Shown: in pieces, positions 1-8,461 of the stretch
Numbering within the stretch: position 1 is the stretch's first letter
Layout: every line of letters starts with the position of its first letter
Assembly: GCA_017449975.1 (NCBI GenBank)
Contig: JAFSYK010000008.1
Coordinates: 1 to 44,559, forward strand
Direction of reading: 5' to 3'
DNA: 44,559 nt
Origin: Bacteroidales bacterium
GTDB taxonomy: Bacteria > Bacteroidota > Bacteroidia > Bacteroidales > P3
Position numbers and translations under genes: made by a program
The notes under the pieces: model-generated
What the model was told of the DNA's origin: nothing
The model's input: only the letters and a program-made list of their open reading frames with translations
The model's database searches: none

Positions 1-1
1 A

Positions 2-1240
2 ATAAAGTATGCTCTGGCATCAACTCTTCCAGATACGGCTTTTATGAAGTTTATTGAAGATGAGGGGTTCCCTGAGATATACGACAACTCTATTACTCGT
101 CGTGGATTGAAGAATAGGTTTTCTTGCCGACAACGAATTGCCATAAAGAAAGAATTAGAGGAGTTATTATCTCCACAATGCAAAAGAAAGACTGTTCTTC
201 GGGACAATCTTAAAAGCAGATATAAATATGCCTTCCAAAAAGACCAAGAGAAGGTATTAAGAAGTATGCTCTTTCAACCTTCTGTAAAGGAGAGACAATG
301 GGCATTCTCAAAATTGTCGGCATCGTGGAACAACTGGGGAAAATTGTTTGAGAAGGATGTTATCGACATTTTTGAAAAATACAAAGACGAAGCCTGTGCC
401 ATTTTAATTGTCAAATGTTTGCCTGCATCTTATGTGTATGAGAATCGAGAAGAGTTGGCGGCGAAAGTGGGGTGGCGGCGAGTGATGGTAGCCACTGGCA
501 AAGATTACCCAGACGTAATAGATCTATCAAAGTTGAATACCGATGAAGCTGTCCGGACTATTGTAAATCTCAAACTTTCTGAACACAGGAAGTTGATTGA
601 GGATATTTTGTACACAAGTATTTTACGTGAAATAGAGTATATTGTAAGTGCAGGGAAAGTGGCAGATAGTAATAGGGTGAATGCATCAGAAGGAAAATTC
701 GATAATCATCATCTTGTACCCAAAGAAGAAAGAGATATAATTTATAGTGAAGAGGAGTGGGGTAATACTGGTAAAGCTCATCTCACTTATTATTTCGAAA
801 TTCAGCCACCCAACTCTTATTATTGTCACGTAAGAACAATATCTCTACGTGATATTGGAGGCGTAAGCTTGGCTTTATGGGCTATGGGAAGATTAGGAAT
901 GGCGGAAGAGATAGTTCAATTCTCAAAATATGATATGGACACGGAGGAAACCTTTGAGTACAATAAACGTGACTGCCAAGACCTCCCTGTCAAGATAGAG
1001 ACGTGGCTCTTCAAGGCATATAACTACATTATCACATCAATATATGGAGAACAACCTTTGTCGGATGAAGAAATGAGAAGACAATTTGTAGGTCAATCTT
1101 CCGATAATGGTAAGGAAAAGATTTCTGACGATGGGGAAATACAACCGATAGAGGTGCCAGAAGCATTATCAGAACAAGCAAAATTATTGGAGGAAATAGG
1201 GTTTGTGGCAACAAAAATAGAAGAAGATGTTCCTTTCTAA
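2..1240 (+). CDS. Unknown protein, 5'-truncated by window edge
   Basis: The reading frame is open from base 2, so the ATG at position 44 is probably internal and the true start lies outside the window. At least 398 residues are visible after that ATG. I do not recognise a family. The N-terminal two thirds are rich in Lys, Arg and Glu and look alpha-helical; the C-terminal 60 residues are acidic and probably disordered. There is no signal peptide or membrane segment in the visible part. It stands about 60 bases ahead of a run of small lipoprotein and unknown genes leading to umuDC, all AT-rich compared with the core genes after base 6250. It may belong to an accessory element; its function cannot be stated. 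Confidence 0.6.
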   Translation: MKYALASTLPDTAFMKFIEDEGFPEIYDNSITRRGLKNRFSCRQRIAIKKELEELLSPQCKRKTVLRDNLKSRYKYAFQKDQEKVLRSMLFQPSVKERQWAFSKLSASWNNWGKLFEKDVIDIFEKYKDEACAILIVKCLPASYVYENREELAAKVGWRRVMVATGKDYPDVIDLSKLNTDEAVRTIVNLKLSEHRKLIEDILYTSILREIEYIVSAGKVADSNRVNASEGKFDNHHLVPKEERDIIYSEEEWGNTGKAHLTYYFEIQPPNSYYCHVRTISLRDIGGVSLALWAMGRLGMAEEIVQFSKYDMDTEETFEYNKRDCQDLPVKIETWLFKAYNYIITSIYGEQPLSDEEMRRQFVGQSSDNGKEKISDDGEIQPIEVPEALSEQAKLLEEIGFVATKIEEDVPF

Positions 1241-1303
1241 AAGCGATTCAAAATATTAAATTGCATATATATGATAAACCAGCGACATTTGTTTTGTCCG
1301 GCA

Positions 1304-2320
1304 ATGAGAAATGTAGTTATTTCAATTACAATAGCGTTTGTTGCTGTCTCCTGTGACTATTCGACCACATCTAATAATACACATACCAACTATCGACATA
1401 AGGATGAGCAATATCTCAATTATGATACCACTGGTCGATTTTTGAAATACTTTGATTCTCAATGGAATCTTGTCCATTATAAGTCGGATGCAAGTTATTA
1501 TCGTGATGCCTTCTATATAAATGGAGTTGTTGTTGCTGATAGTATTGCAAGGGATTACTACATCAGTGGAGAATTACAATTTGAGGGACACGTTGCCGCC
1601 GAAAATCCAGACAAACTTGTTGGATTAGGTACTTGGTATTATCGAAATGGGCAAAAGGAAACTCAATATACACAGGACATTCAAGGTAGAATACACGGTG
1701 AGTATATGAGTTATTATGAGAATGGTAATATTAAAGTGAAAACATATTATAAAGACGGACTTGTTTCAGGTAAGTATTGTGAATATTATGAAAGTGGGAA
1801 AAAGCATTTTGTTGGTAACTACAAAGACAATTTGTTTGAAGGATTACAACAGGTATATTATGAATCCGGAAAGGTTGAATCTATCTATTATTGCAAGGAA
1901 GGAAAGTTAAATGGTTTGACAAAGGAATATTATGAGAATGGTAGATTGAGAATGACAAAGAATTGGTCAATGGGCATTTGTACTGGCGTATGTAAGATGT
2001 ATTATGAGAGTGGTAGAATGATGGCGACAGGACAGTTGTCCAATAACTCGAAAGTTGGGGTTTGGACATACTACGATGAGTATGGAAATGTCTCATACAC
2101 AAATCACGACCAAGAATATTATGTTCCTCGTAGAAATAGTGGTAGTTCTCGTAGCAATTACCAGGAGTTATGGGATGAGTGTGAATACTTACAAGGTCTA
2201 TTAGAAGAGAATGATATAGACCCGGACAATACTCTTGATTATCCGATGGATTACTATGAATTAGAAGACTTAAAGAGTGATTTGGAAAACCAATTGGAAG
2301 ATAACGATATAGATTATTAA
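1304..2320 (+). CDS. YwqK-like MORN-repeat lipoprotein
   Basis: The product is about 338 residues from the ATG at 1304. I prefer this start to the one at 1271 because it places a lipoprotein signal (MRNVVISITIAFVAVSC, lipid Cys at 17) at the N-terminus. The body has at least six copies of a roughly 23-residue unit of the form G-x-x-x-x-Y-Y-E-N/S-G-K/R, the pattern of the MORN_2/YwqK family. In some bacteria that family includes antitoxin-like immunity proteins; in Bacteroidota it is often of unknown role. The C-terminal 60 residues are acidic and rich in Tyr and Asn. It is probably anchored in the outer or inner membrane. No toxin partner is evident next to it, so the antitoxin label should not be carried over. 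Confidence 0.75.
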   Translation: MRNVVISITIAFVAVSCDYSTTSNNTHTNYRHKDEQYLNYDTTGRFLKYFDSQWNLVHYKSDASYYRDAFYINGVVVADSIARDYYISGELQFEGHVAAENPDKLVGLGTWYYRNGQKETQYTQDIQGRIHGEYMSYYENGNIKVKTYYKDGLVSGKYCEYYESGKKHFVGNYKDNLFEGLQQVYYESGKVESIYYCKEGKLNGLTKEYYENGRLRMTKNWSMGICTGVCKMYYESGRMMATGQLSNNSKVGVWTYYDEYGNVSYTNHDQEYYVPRRNSGSSRSNYQELWDECEYLQGLLEENDIDPDNTLDYPMDYYELEDLKSDLENQLEDNDIDY

Positions 2321-2364
2321 AAACTGAAATTTTTCGAGTCTTATAACACCACAATAAAAAGAAT

Positions 2365-2679
2365 ATGAGTACACTAATTTGTATTTTAATATTTGTTCTT
2401 GGATATGTTGGCTATAAATATATCTATCCTTGGGCAAACGAAACTATTGAGAAGAAGAAAATAAAAGGTCTCAATCAATATATGGGAAGACAAGTTCTTC
2501 ACATAGAAAAAACCGATTCGGCTTATTGCTATTGCTGGGATTTTGATTATGCAGACATATCGGATAGTGATTATAAAAAAATTATGCAATATTGTATCAG
2601 ACACGGTTTGAAGATTCCAGCAGAGTTTTTGTCTAATCACACAAAAAAAGATATTTCCGATTTAGAACAAAAAAGATAA
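2365..2679 (+). CDS. Small membrane-anchored protein of unknown function
   Basis: The product has 104 residues. Residues 3-20 (LICILIFVLGYVGYKYIY) form one hydrophobic segment, so this is probably a single-pass protein with a cytoplasmic or periplasmic tail of about 80 charged residues containing a C-Y-C-W stretch. No family is recognised. It lies 44 bases after the YwqK-like gene and is followed immediately by another small gene, consistent with one transcript. Confidence 0.55.
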   Translation: MSTLICILIFVLGYVGYKYIYPWANETIEKKKIKGLNQYMGRQVLHIEKTDSAYCYCWDFDYADISDSDYKKIMQYCIRHGLKIPAEFLSNHTKKDISDLEQKR

Positions 2680-3006
2680 TTGTTTAATGTCCAAAATCCA
2701 CATAACGGTCAGTTCGTCGAAAAAGTAAACTACTATTGTTTCACAAATTACTATGATACTAACGATGTAGAGAAGTATGGACTAAATAGGGATAATTTAA
2801 GCAGTTGGCAGATGGGAGATGGTATGGTTGGTATAAGTGGGGTAAAGATAAATGAAGAAGTGGTTGATGTCAATGATGGGTACTGCAACTGGTCATCTTC
2901 AAAACTACACTCAATAATGAACTCTATGTATTACTCCAAAGGGAATAGCATTCGCTTTCCTAAACCGACTGAACTGATGTCAGTCGTTGAATTGTTTAAG
3001 AAATAA
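2680..3006 (+). CDS. Small unknown protein, possibly frameshifted at its start
   Basis: The open frame runs from a TTG directly after the previous stop and codes for about 108 residues of unknown family. The likelier start is the ATG at 2687, which opens MSKIHITVSSSKK and then hits TAA at 2726-2728. Adding one A to the A5 run at about 2719-2723 would join that start to the longer frame (SSSKKVNYYCF...). Either a base is missing in this strain or assembly, or the TTG start is used. The first 19 bases of the ATG version are nearly identical to the start of umuD at 3815. The rest has no recognisable motif. Confidence 0.45.
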   Translation: MFNVQNPHNGQFVEKVNYYCFTNYYDTNDVEKYGLNRDNLSSWQMGDGMVGISGVKINEEVVDVNDGYCNWSSSKLHSIMNSMYYSKGNSIRFPKPTELMSVVELFKK

Positions 3007-3015
3007 CTTTGAGGT

Positions 3016-3807
3016 ATGAATCGGATAATAATCATTGCCATAGGACTTTTGGTACTTGTTGGGTGTAGTAACACCCAAATGAGTCAGGTCAAAATGGATA
3101 CAACCGTTGGTTGTGATGGGACTACTGCAACTTGGATTAAATACGACACTCCTGTTTATGGTTATGATATATTGATGCACTGTAAACAAGAAGAAGAGGG
3201 TAGTTCGTTCTTCATCACGGATTTCTATTTGTCAAAAGACGGGGAAACACTCTCTTTTCAACAAACTATCAGTTTCGACCAATGGGAACCTTGGCGTTTG
3301 GAGGGTCTTACAGAGAAAGATACTCAATTCATACACAATACTCACATCACATCCATCACACAGAAGATAGACTGGCATAATCTTCTATACTTCGAGGATA
3401 TGGATTTTGACGGAGAATTGGAACTGGTAGTGTGTGGGTTTATAAAACCACAAAGGGAATATGGTGACTGTCTTGACTGTGAAGATTTCACTATATACAA
3501 AATTGGTGAAATTGGAATTTGTCGGGTCCGAAATGTTCCTTTTGACAGGATGGAGGAAGGACTGTGCCGTACTGTCTTTTCGTTTGACAAAAAGACAAAA
3601 TGTATATCATTGACCGGTTGTTGTAGTGCATATCTAGCAATTGAGGAGAAGTACTGGTTCAAAAATGGCAAACCCTATGCTATGGATTATAATATTCTTG
3701 ATAAAGATAAAGGGAATATACATCATCATTGGAATATTGATGGTATTGAGAGTGAAGTTGTTATTGGGAGGATGGATTCGATAAGAAAACAAGGTAATTA
3801 CTTTTAG
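3016..3807 (+). CDS. Lipoprotein of unknown function
   Basis: The product has 263 residues and a classic lipoprotein signal (MNRIIIIAIGLLVLVGCS, lipid Cys at 17). Downstream there is a D-x-D-F-D-G-E-L-E-L stretch near residue 132, like the acidic loops of FG-GAP or XAC2610-type proteins, followed by a Cys-containing segment (DCLDCED). This suggests a metal-binding beta-rich extracytoplasmic protein, but no specific function can be given. A purine-rich TTTGAGGT precedes the ATG. It sits 7 bases before umuD and may share its transcript. Confidence 0.6.
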   Translation: MNRIIIIAIGLLVLVGCSNTQMSQVKMDTTVGCDGTTATWIKYDTPVYGYDILMHCKQEEEGSSFFITDFYLSKDGETLSFQQTISFDQWEPWRLEGLTEKDTQFIHNTHITSITQKIDWHNLLYFEDMDFDGELELVVCGFIKPQREYGDCLDCEDFTIYKIGEIGICRVRNVPFDRMEEGLCRTVFSFDKKTKCISLTGCCSAYLAIEEKYWFKNGKPYAMDYNILDKDKGNIHHHWNIDGIESEVVIGRMDSIRKQGNYF

Positions 3808-3814
3808 AAGAGAT

Positions 3815-4252
3815 ATGTCAAAAATCCACATAATACCGAGTGAGTTTAATAAAGAGCTCGAATTACAGCTCGCTTACTCCATCAAGGCAGGTTTCCCCTC
3901 CCCAGCAGAGGACTATCAGCACGAGACATTGGATTTCAACCGAGACTTAATCAAACACCCTGAAGCAACTTTCTATGGTCGAGTCGATGGTGACAGTATG
4001 GTTGATGCCGGTATTAACGACGGAGACATTGCAATCATTGACCGAAGTGCAGAGGCATCAGACGGAGATGTGATTGTTGCCTTCGTGAATAACGAATTCA
4101 CCATCAAGTTTCTTGACCTCACCCATAAGTCGGAAGGATACATAGAACTTCGTCCTGCAAACAAGAAGTACCAGCCCATCCGAATCAACGACTCTGACGA
4201 TTTCGAGGTGTGGGGAGTGGTGGTTTGGACAATCCGAAACTGGAAGAAATGA
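3815..4252 (+). CDS. umuD: UmuD-like S24 self-cleaving translesion factor
   Basis: The product has 145 residues, the usual UmuD length. In this family the protein cleaves itself in the SOS response and then partners UmuC as the accessory subunit of DNA polymerase V. Visible features are a likely Ala-Gly cleavage site (KAGFPSP, near residue 25), the nucleophile Ser in GDSM, and the general-base Lys in FTIKFL, in the spacing of LexA/UmuD S24 peptidases. The stop codon is 3 bases from the umuC start, so the two are co-translated. UmuDC pairs are common on mobile elements of Bacteroidota. I could not identify an SOS operator with confidence. Confidence 0.9.
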   Translation: MSKIHIIPSEFNKELELQLAYSIKAGFPSPAEDYQHETLDFNRDLIKHPEATFYGRVDGDSMVDAGINDGDIAIIDRSAEASDGDVIVAFVNNEFTIKFLDLTHKSEGYIELRPANKKYQPIRINDSDDFEVWGVVVWTIRNWKK

Positions 4253-4255
4253 CCT

Positions 4256-5550
4256 ATGTACGGCATCATAGATTGTGATAACTGTTATGTATCCTGTGAG
4301 AGGGTTTTCCGACCTGATTTGAACGGGAAACCTGTTGTTGTTCTATCCAACAATGACGGATGCATCGTTGCACGGTCGAATGAGGCAAAGAAACTCGGTA
4401 TAAAGGCAGGACTTCCCTACTTTCAACTTCAAGAGCAGTTCCCAGACCAGAAGATTGCTGTCTTCTCGTCCAACTATGAGTTGTACGGAGAATTGACAGG
4501 TCGTGTCGTTGAGATAATCAAACAAGAAGCACCCCAATACTTCCGTTATTCAATAGACGAGTGTTTTGTCTATCTCGGCGGTATGGAACGTATCGACCTC
4601 AAACAATGGGGAGAGAACTTGCACAACCGTATCAAGAAATCGGTGGGTGTTCCCGTCTCTATCGGTCTTGCACCGAACAAGACACTTGCAAAGATGGCGA
4701 GTCATTTTGCAAAGAAACACTCGGGATATAGACACTGCTGCTTGACTGACTCTGATGAGAAGAGAATAAAGGCATTGAAACTTTATCCAGTTGATGATGT
4801 ATGGGGCATCGGTAGAAGATATGCCGCCAAACTTGAATCTCTCGGAATACACACTGCATACGAGTTTGCCTCGATGTCAAAAGAGGCATTGAATGCCACG
4901 TTCAACAACGTGGTGATATATCGGACTTGGGCGGAGTTGAATGGAGAAGACTGTGTTCCCAACGAGGCTATGGCTAAGAAAAAGAGCATCTGCACCAGTC
5001 GTAGTTTCAACGGGATGATTTCCGATTTGGAGACCATAAGATACACGTTGCAAACTATGCTGCCCGATGTGCAGAAAAACTCCGGCAGCAGAACACGGTG
5101 GCATCCATCGTCGGGGTTTTCCTAAACACAAACTATTTCAGGGACGATTTGCCCCAATATTGGCAGTTTAAGGAGCAATCTCTACCCACACCATCCAATT
5201 CCACCACCACGATAGTAAAATCCGCCCACGGGGTCTTAAATGAGATTTACAAGGAAGGATATCAGTACAAGAAAGCAGGTGTGATTGTTATGGGCATTGC
5301 TCCCACATCACCCATCCAGTTAAATCTCTTTGACATCAACGCCGAAAGATTCGAGAAGTTGAAGTCGTTGGACAAGGTGATAGACCGAATAAACAAGGTC
5401 AATGGAACGGAGACTGTCATCCTTGCAGCACAGCAGTACCGACAGAAAAACGAGCAAGGAAAAGCAGAGGTGTTTGCAAACTCAATCAAGCACGATTTCA
5501 GGAGCAAGAACCCCACTACAAGGTGGAGTGATATAATCAGATTGAAGTAG
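4256..5550 (+). pseudogene. umuC: UmuC-like Y-family DNA polymerase, frameshifted
   Basis: The N-terminal frame (4256-5125) opens with MYGIIDCDNCYVSCERVF and contains the Y-family catalytic motif SIDECF; it runs through palm, fingers and thumb to about residue 272. At about 5069-5071 the frame changes: the real continuation (AEKLRQQNTVASIVGVFLN) is read from the GCA at 5071 and goes on to the stop at 5550, giving the little-finger and C-terminal part. One missing base explains the break, and the repaired protein would be about 431 residues, normal for UmuC. As written, the polymerase would end after a short wrong tail and lose its little finger. This may be a real mutation or a sequencing error. 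Confidence 0.85.
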
Positions 5551-5881
5551 TAAATTAAAACAACATAGCAGAGGAAACAATGCAATAACAATAAAGGTTT
5601 CTCGTTATGTAAAAAAAGAGTGCGTTATTATATCATAATCAGTGGTAAAATAGGTTGGTCATAATTTGATCATATTTTAGAAGATTTGTTGGATATGGCG
5701 GTTGTTTTTAGTGTATTTTGAGAAGGTAAAAAAACAATATCAACTAATAAGAAATAATGAGGTATTATTTACCGTTCTCCCCTACCTTACGCGAAAACAT
5801 ATATAATATACAAAGGCCCGGCATTCTATCAATCCCACACCAAACGCAGTGCGGTGTAGGGTGCAAAAATAATACAAAATG
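5551..5881. other. AT-rich spacer with no gene seen
   Basis: About 330 AT-rich bases separate umuC from the tRNA genes. I see no convincing coding frame, RNA gene or long repeat. The short frames that enter it from the tRNA side are translations of tRNA sequence. It marks the edge between the AT-rich accessory block and the core; a tRNA-linked attachment site is possible, but I see no direct repeat of the tRNA end inside the window. Confidence 0.5.
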
Positions 5882-5910
5882 AAAAAGGCTTCCGTTTGGA
5901 AGCCTTTTTT
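5882..5910 (-). terminator. Terminator of the tRNA-Ala(CGC) gene
   Basis: GGCTTCC at 5887-5893 pairs perfectly with GGAAGCC at 5898-5904 across a GTTT loop. The stem is flanked by A and T runs, so it ends in a U tract on the minus strand just after the tRNA 3' end. Confidence 0.85.
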
Positions 5911-5985
5911 GGTGGAGTAGATGGGACTCGAACCCACTACCTTTTGATTGCGAACCAAATGCTCTACCAGATGAGCTACTACCCC
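5910..5985 (-). tRNA. tRNA-Ala (anticodon CGC)
   Basis: On the minus strand the sequence folds into a full cloverleaf: acceptor GGGGTAG/CTACTCC, D arm GCTC...GAGC, anticodon stem TTTGG/TCAAA with loop TTCGCAA, T arm GTGGG/CCCAT with TTCGAGT. Positions 34-36 read CGC, decoding GCG. The acceptor contains a G3:U70 pair, the identity element of alanine tRNAs, and the discriminator is A. The 3' CCA is encoded. Confidence 0.9.
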
Positions 5986-6036
5986 AGATATTGTTTTGAA
6001 TGACGTGCCCCGTACAAAAGGATCCATCTTTCAAAA

Positions 6037-6066
6037 TGAAAAGGTCTCTTGGGAGACCTTTCTTTT
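6037..6066 (-). terminator. Hairpin after tRNA-Ala(GGC)
   Basis: GGTCTC at 6043-6048 pairs with GAGACC at 6053-6058 around a TTGG loop. The stem is extended by AAA/TTT and runs into T-rich sequence on the minus strand. It lies directly downstream of the tRNA. Confidence 0.75.
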
Positions 6067-6067
6067 G

Positions 6068-6141
6068 TGGAGTATATCGGAATCGAACCGATTACCTTTT
6101 GACTGCCAGTCAAACGCTCTAGCCAAGTGAGCTAATACCCC
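6068..6141 (-). tRNA. tRNA-Ala (anticodon GGC)
   Basis: The minus strand folds as acceptor GGGGTAT/ATACTCC, D arm GCTC...GAGC, anticodon stem TTTGA/TCAAA with loop CTGGCAG (anticodon GGC, codon GCC), and T arm ATCGG/CCGAT. It has G3:U70 and discriminator A, as expected for alanine. Unlike its neighbour, the 3' CCA is not encoded (the next bases are CAA). The two tRNAs are similar in stems and probably arose by duplication, but each has its own hairpin terminator. Confidence 0.9.
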
Positions 6142-6157
6142 AACTGTTTTCGATTTG

Positions 6158-6189
6158 CAAAAGTACAACATTTTTTCATTGTGGCAAAA
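6158..6189 (-). promoter_or_regulatory. Bacteroidota-type promoter for tRNA-Ala(GGC)
   Basis: On the minus strand TTTTG (6185-6189) is followed after exactly 19 bases by TACTTTTG (6158-6165), a match to the phylum's -33 TTTG and -7 TAnnTTTG consensus. The predicted start is a few bases upstream of the mature tRNA. Confidence 0.8.
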
Positions 6190-6251
6190 TAAATTTTCAA
6201 AAAAACTTTCAATACCACCGTATACATACTGGTTGTCACAGACATAACAAC

Positions 6252-8405
6252 CTACCACAAACCTTGCGATTCGCGGTAATCAGTGACAATGTCGAGGATT
6301 GCTTTCCCGTAACGAGCAACGATTTTGCTCCCCACGCCATAGATTGCGCCCAGTCGTTTCTCGTTGGTGGGCATGGCGGCGGCAATACCCATCAAGGCTC
6401 GCTGCGTCAGTACATGATAGGCCGCAACATTCTGTCGTTTACTCTCTTCGCGGCGCCATTCACGCAGCAGCTGCACCAAATCGTCGGGAGCGCCGCTGGT
6501 ATCGGTCTCCTTTTTCTCTGAGCGACGGCCACTCCCCTGCTCTGACTTGCGACGGTCGTCATCGAGCATAGCCACCGCCTTGGTGTGCTGGTAAGCACTG
6601 ACCGAGAAACCGTCTCGCATCACCTGATTGAGACACTGCATCCGCACCCGCAACAGCTGGGACAGCTGCGCCACTAAATCGGTATAGTTGTCCGACAACT
6701 CCTTGTTGTCGACATCGAGGTTGGACAGCTTACTCCAATCGGCAACCAACGGCGTCAGCGTGTCGATATAATAGCGGCAAGCCTTGGCGATACGCTCGGC
6801 CAGCGCCGTTTCGTCGCCCTCGGCGACAAGGCGTGTCAGCTGCACAGCGAAGCGGTCAGACACCTCGCCCAACTGGGCCATCTTTTCATAATGACTGTGA
6901 AACCGATCGGCTTGGTCGGGATAAAGTGTCCGCAGATGACGATTGAAAAGCGTATCGAGTCGCTCGCTACAATGAACCAGCGCCCGCATGCTAAACAGCT
7001 CGTTGAGCAGCTGCAGCCGATACTGCCGCTTGTAGCCATCGAGCGACAGCGACAACTGGTCGACCGGCGCGGCAGACTGATAGTAGCGGTCCACCTCGAC
7101 GTTGTCGGGCACACAGTGCGCGCTGATAGGCGACCGCAATGTCAGTCCTTCCAGGCTGCGACAGCGACTCAACGCCACATAAACCTGTCCGTAGGTGAAC
7201 GCCGCGGAGGCATCGACCGCCACACGGTCAAAGGTGAGACCCTGCGCCTTGTGGATAGTCACCGCCCAGGCCAGCCGTAACGGCAACTGCCGAAAGACAC
7301 CGTCGACCTGCTGACGGATACTCTTGTCGTCCGCTATCTCATAACGTAGATTTTCCCACTGTTCCCGATTGACCACGAGCCGTTCGCCCTCGTCGTCGGT
7401 CACCTCCACCTCGTAGCCGTCGTCCGACGCTGAGATATCGGTCACTACACCCATCTTGCCGTTATAGTAGCGTCGGCCGCCCGAGCTGTCATTTTTGACA
7501 AACATCACCCTGGCACCCTCTTTCAGCACCAGATGTGGGTCGGCGGGCGTCGAGCCCGACGGGAAGTTCCCCTCGACAAGAGCGTCGAAGGTGTATGCGC
7601 GCCCCGACAATGCGTCGAGGTGGCGCTGGTTGACAGCGTCGGCCTGATGGTTGTGGGTGGTCAGCAGGATTGGTTCCGGATCCGCAGTGCGGCGACAGAA
7701 AAGTCCCCGCCTGGGCGCCTCCTGTTTCCCTGCCGGCTGCAGGCGCGCGTTGAGCGCCTCCAGCGTTGCGGCGTCGGGATGACCCGAACGCACCTGGTTG
7801 AGCAGGTTGACGAAAGCGGCATCCTGTTGGCGGAACACCTTCGTCAGCTCAATGATGTCGTAGCGCATGAATCGCAACGCCTTGCTGCTGAAGAAATAGG
7901 GCGACGCATAGACCCGCTCGAGGTAAGGACGCTCGCTGTCGGTAACGACGGGCGACAGCTGGTGCAGGTCGCCAATCAACAGTAGCTGCAACCCTCCAAA
8001 GGGCTGCGACGACCGACGCACCCGTCGCAACACCGCATCGATGGCGTCGAGGAGGTCGGCACGCACCATCGAAATCTCGTCGATGATGAGCAGCTCGAGG
8101 GTACGGATAATGTCTATCTTGTTCTTGCGCAGCTGACTGTGGCGACCCCTCGCTTGGTATTCTGTCACCAACTCGGGTACATCGGGCAGATAGGGACAGA
8201 ACGGCAGCTGAAAGAACGAATGTATCGTGACGCCACCCGCATTGATGGCAGCGACACCTGTCGGCGCCACCACCACATGGCGTTTGGCCGTCGTTTCAAC
8301 AATATGACGAAGAAAAGTGGTCTTTCCCGTCCCTGCCTTGCCCGTCAGGAAAAGCGAATGGGAGGTCTCGTTGACAAAATGCTCAGCCAGTTCAAGAGGA
8401 GACAT
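6252..8405 (-). CDS. PIF1/RecD-like DNA helicase with HRDC-like C-terminus
   Basis: The product has 717 residues. An SF1 helicase core carries Walker A (TGKAGTGKTTF, residues about 21-31), Walker B (LLIIDEIS, about 108-115), the motif III-like LIGDLHQLSPV and, near residue 390, a UvrD_C_2-type motif (AVTIHKAQGLTFDRV, then YVALSRC). This is the pattern of PIF1/RecD2-like helicases that unwind duplexes 5' to 3' and clear structured DNA. The last 80 residues (IAAAMPTNEKRLGAIYGVGSK...) look like an HRDC domain, a nucleic-acid-binding module of RecQ helicases. A charged, Ser-rich linker precedes it. This fused form is common in Bacteroidota. It is transcribed toward the tRNA genes and stands apart from nadE by a 56-base gap. 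Confidence 0.85.
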   Translation of the reverse strand: MSPLELAEHFVNETSHSLFLTGKAGTGKTTFLRHIVETTAKRHVVVAPTGVAAINAGGVTIHSFFQLPFCPYLPDVPELVTEYQARGRHSQLRKNKIDIIRTLELLIIDEISMVRADLLDAIDAVLRRVRRSSQPFGGLQLLLIGDLHQLSPVVTDSERPYLERVYASPYFFSSKALRFMRYDIIELTKVFRQQDAAFVNLLNQVRSGHPDAATLEALNARLQPAGKQEAPRRGLFCRRTADPEPILLTTHNHQADAVNQRHLDALSGRAYTFDALVEGNFPSGSTPADPHLVLKEGARVMFVKNDSSGGRRYYNGKMGVVTDISASDDGYEVEVTDDEGERLVVNREQWENLRYEIADDKSIRQQVDGVFRQLPLRLAWAVTIHKAQGLTFDRVAVDASAAFTYGQVYVALSRCRSLEGLTLRSPISAHCVPDNVEVDRYYQSAAPVDQLSLSLDGYKRQYRLQLLNELFSMRALVHCSERLDTLFNRHLRTLYPDQADRFHSHYEKMAQLGEVSDRFAVQLTRLVAEGDETALAERIAKACRYYIDTLTPLVADWSKLSNLDVDNKELSDNYTDLVAQLSQLLRVRMQCLNQVMRDGFSVSAYQHTKAVAMLDDDRRKSEQGSGRRSEKKETDTSGAPDDLVQLLREWRREESKRQNVAAYHVLTQRALMGIAAAMPTNEKRLGAIYGVGSKIVARYGKAILDIVTDYRESQGLW

Positions 8406-8461
8406 GGGAAGTTAGAAGTAAGCGCCAAACGTAGTTCTGACTCGGGGTGCGTTGTACTTTT

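Noticed and set aside
1271-2320. Toxin-antitoxin locus from the YwqK-like gene
   Set aside because: The YwqK name in databases often says antitoxin, but this is a lipoprotein with MORN repeats and no toxin gene is adjacent.
1881-2354. A 157-residue minus-strand frame opposite the MORN protein
   Set aside because: Its repeated NHSLSLL/YHSHN pattern is just the reverse reading of the MORN repeat DNA.
5765-6258. Three small minus-strand frames over the tRNA genes
   Set aside because: They are translations of tRNA sequence with the typical GRAFGSQSKGSGFES-type pattern.
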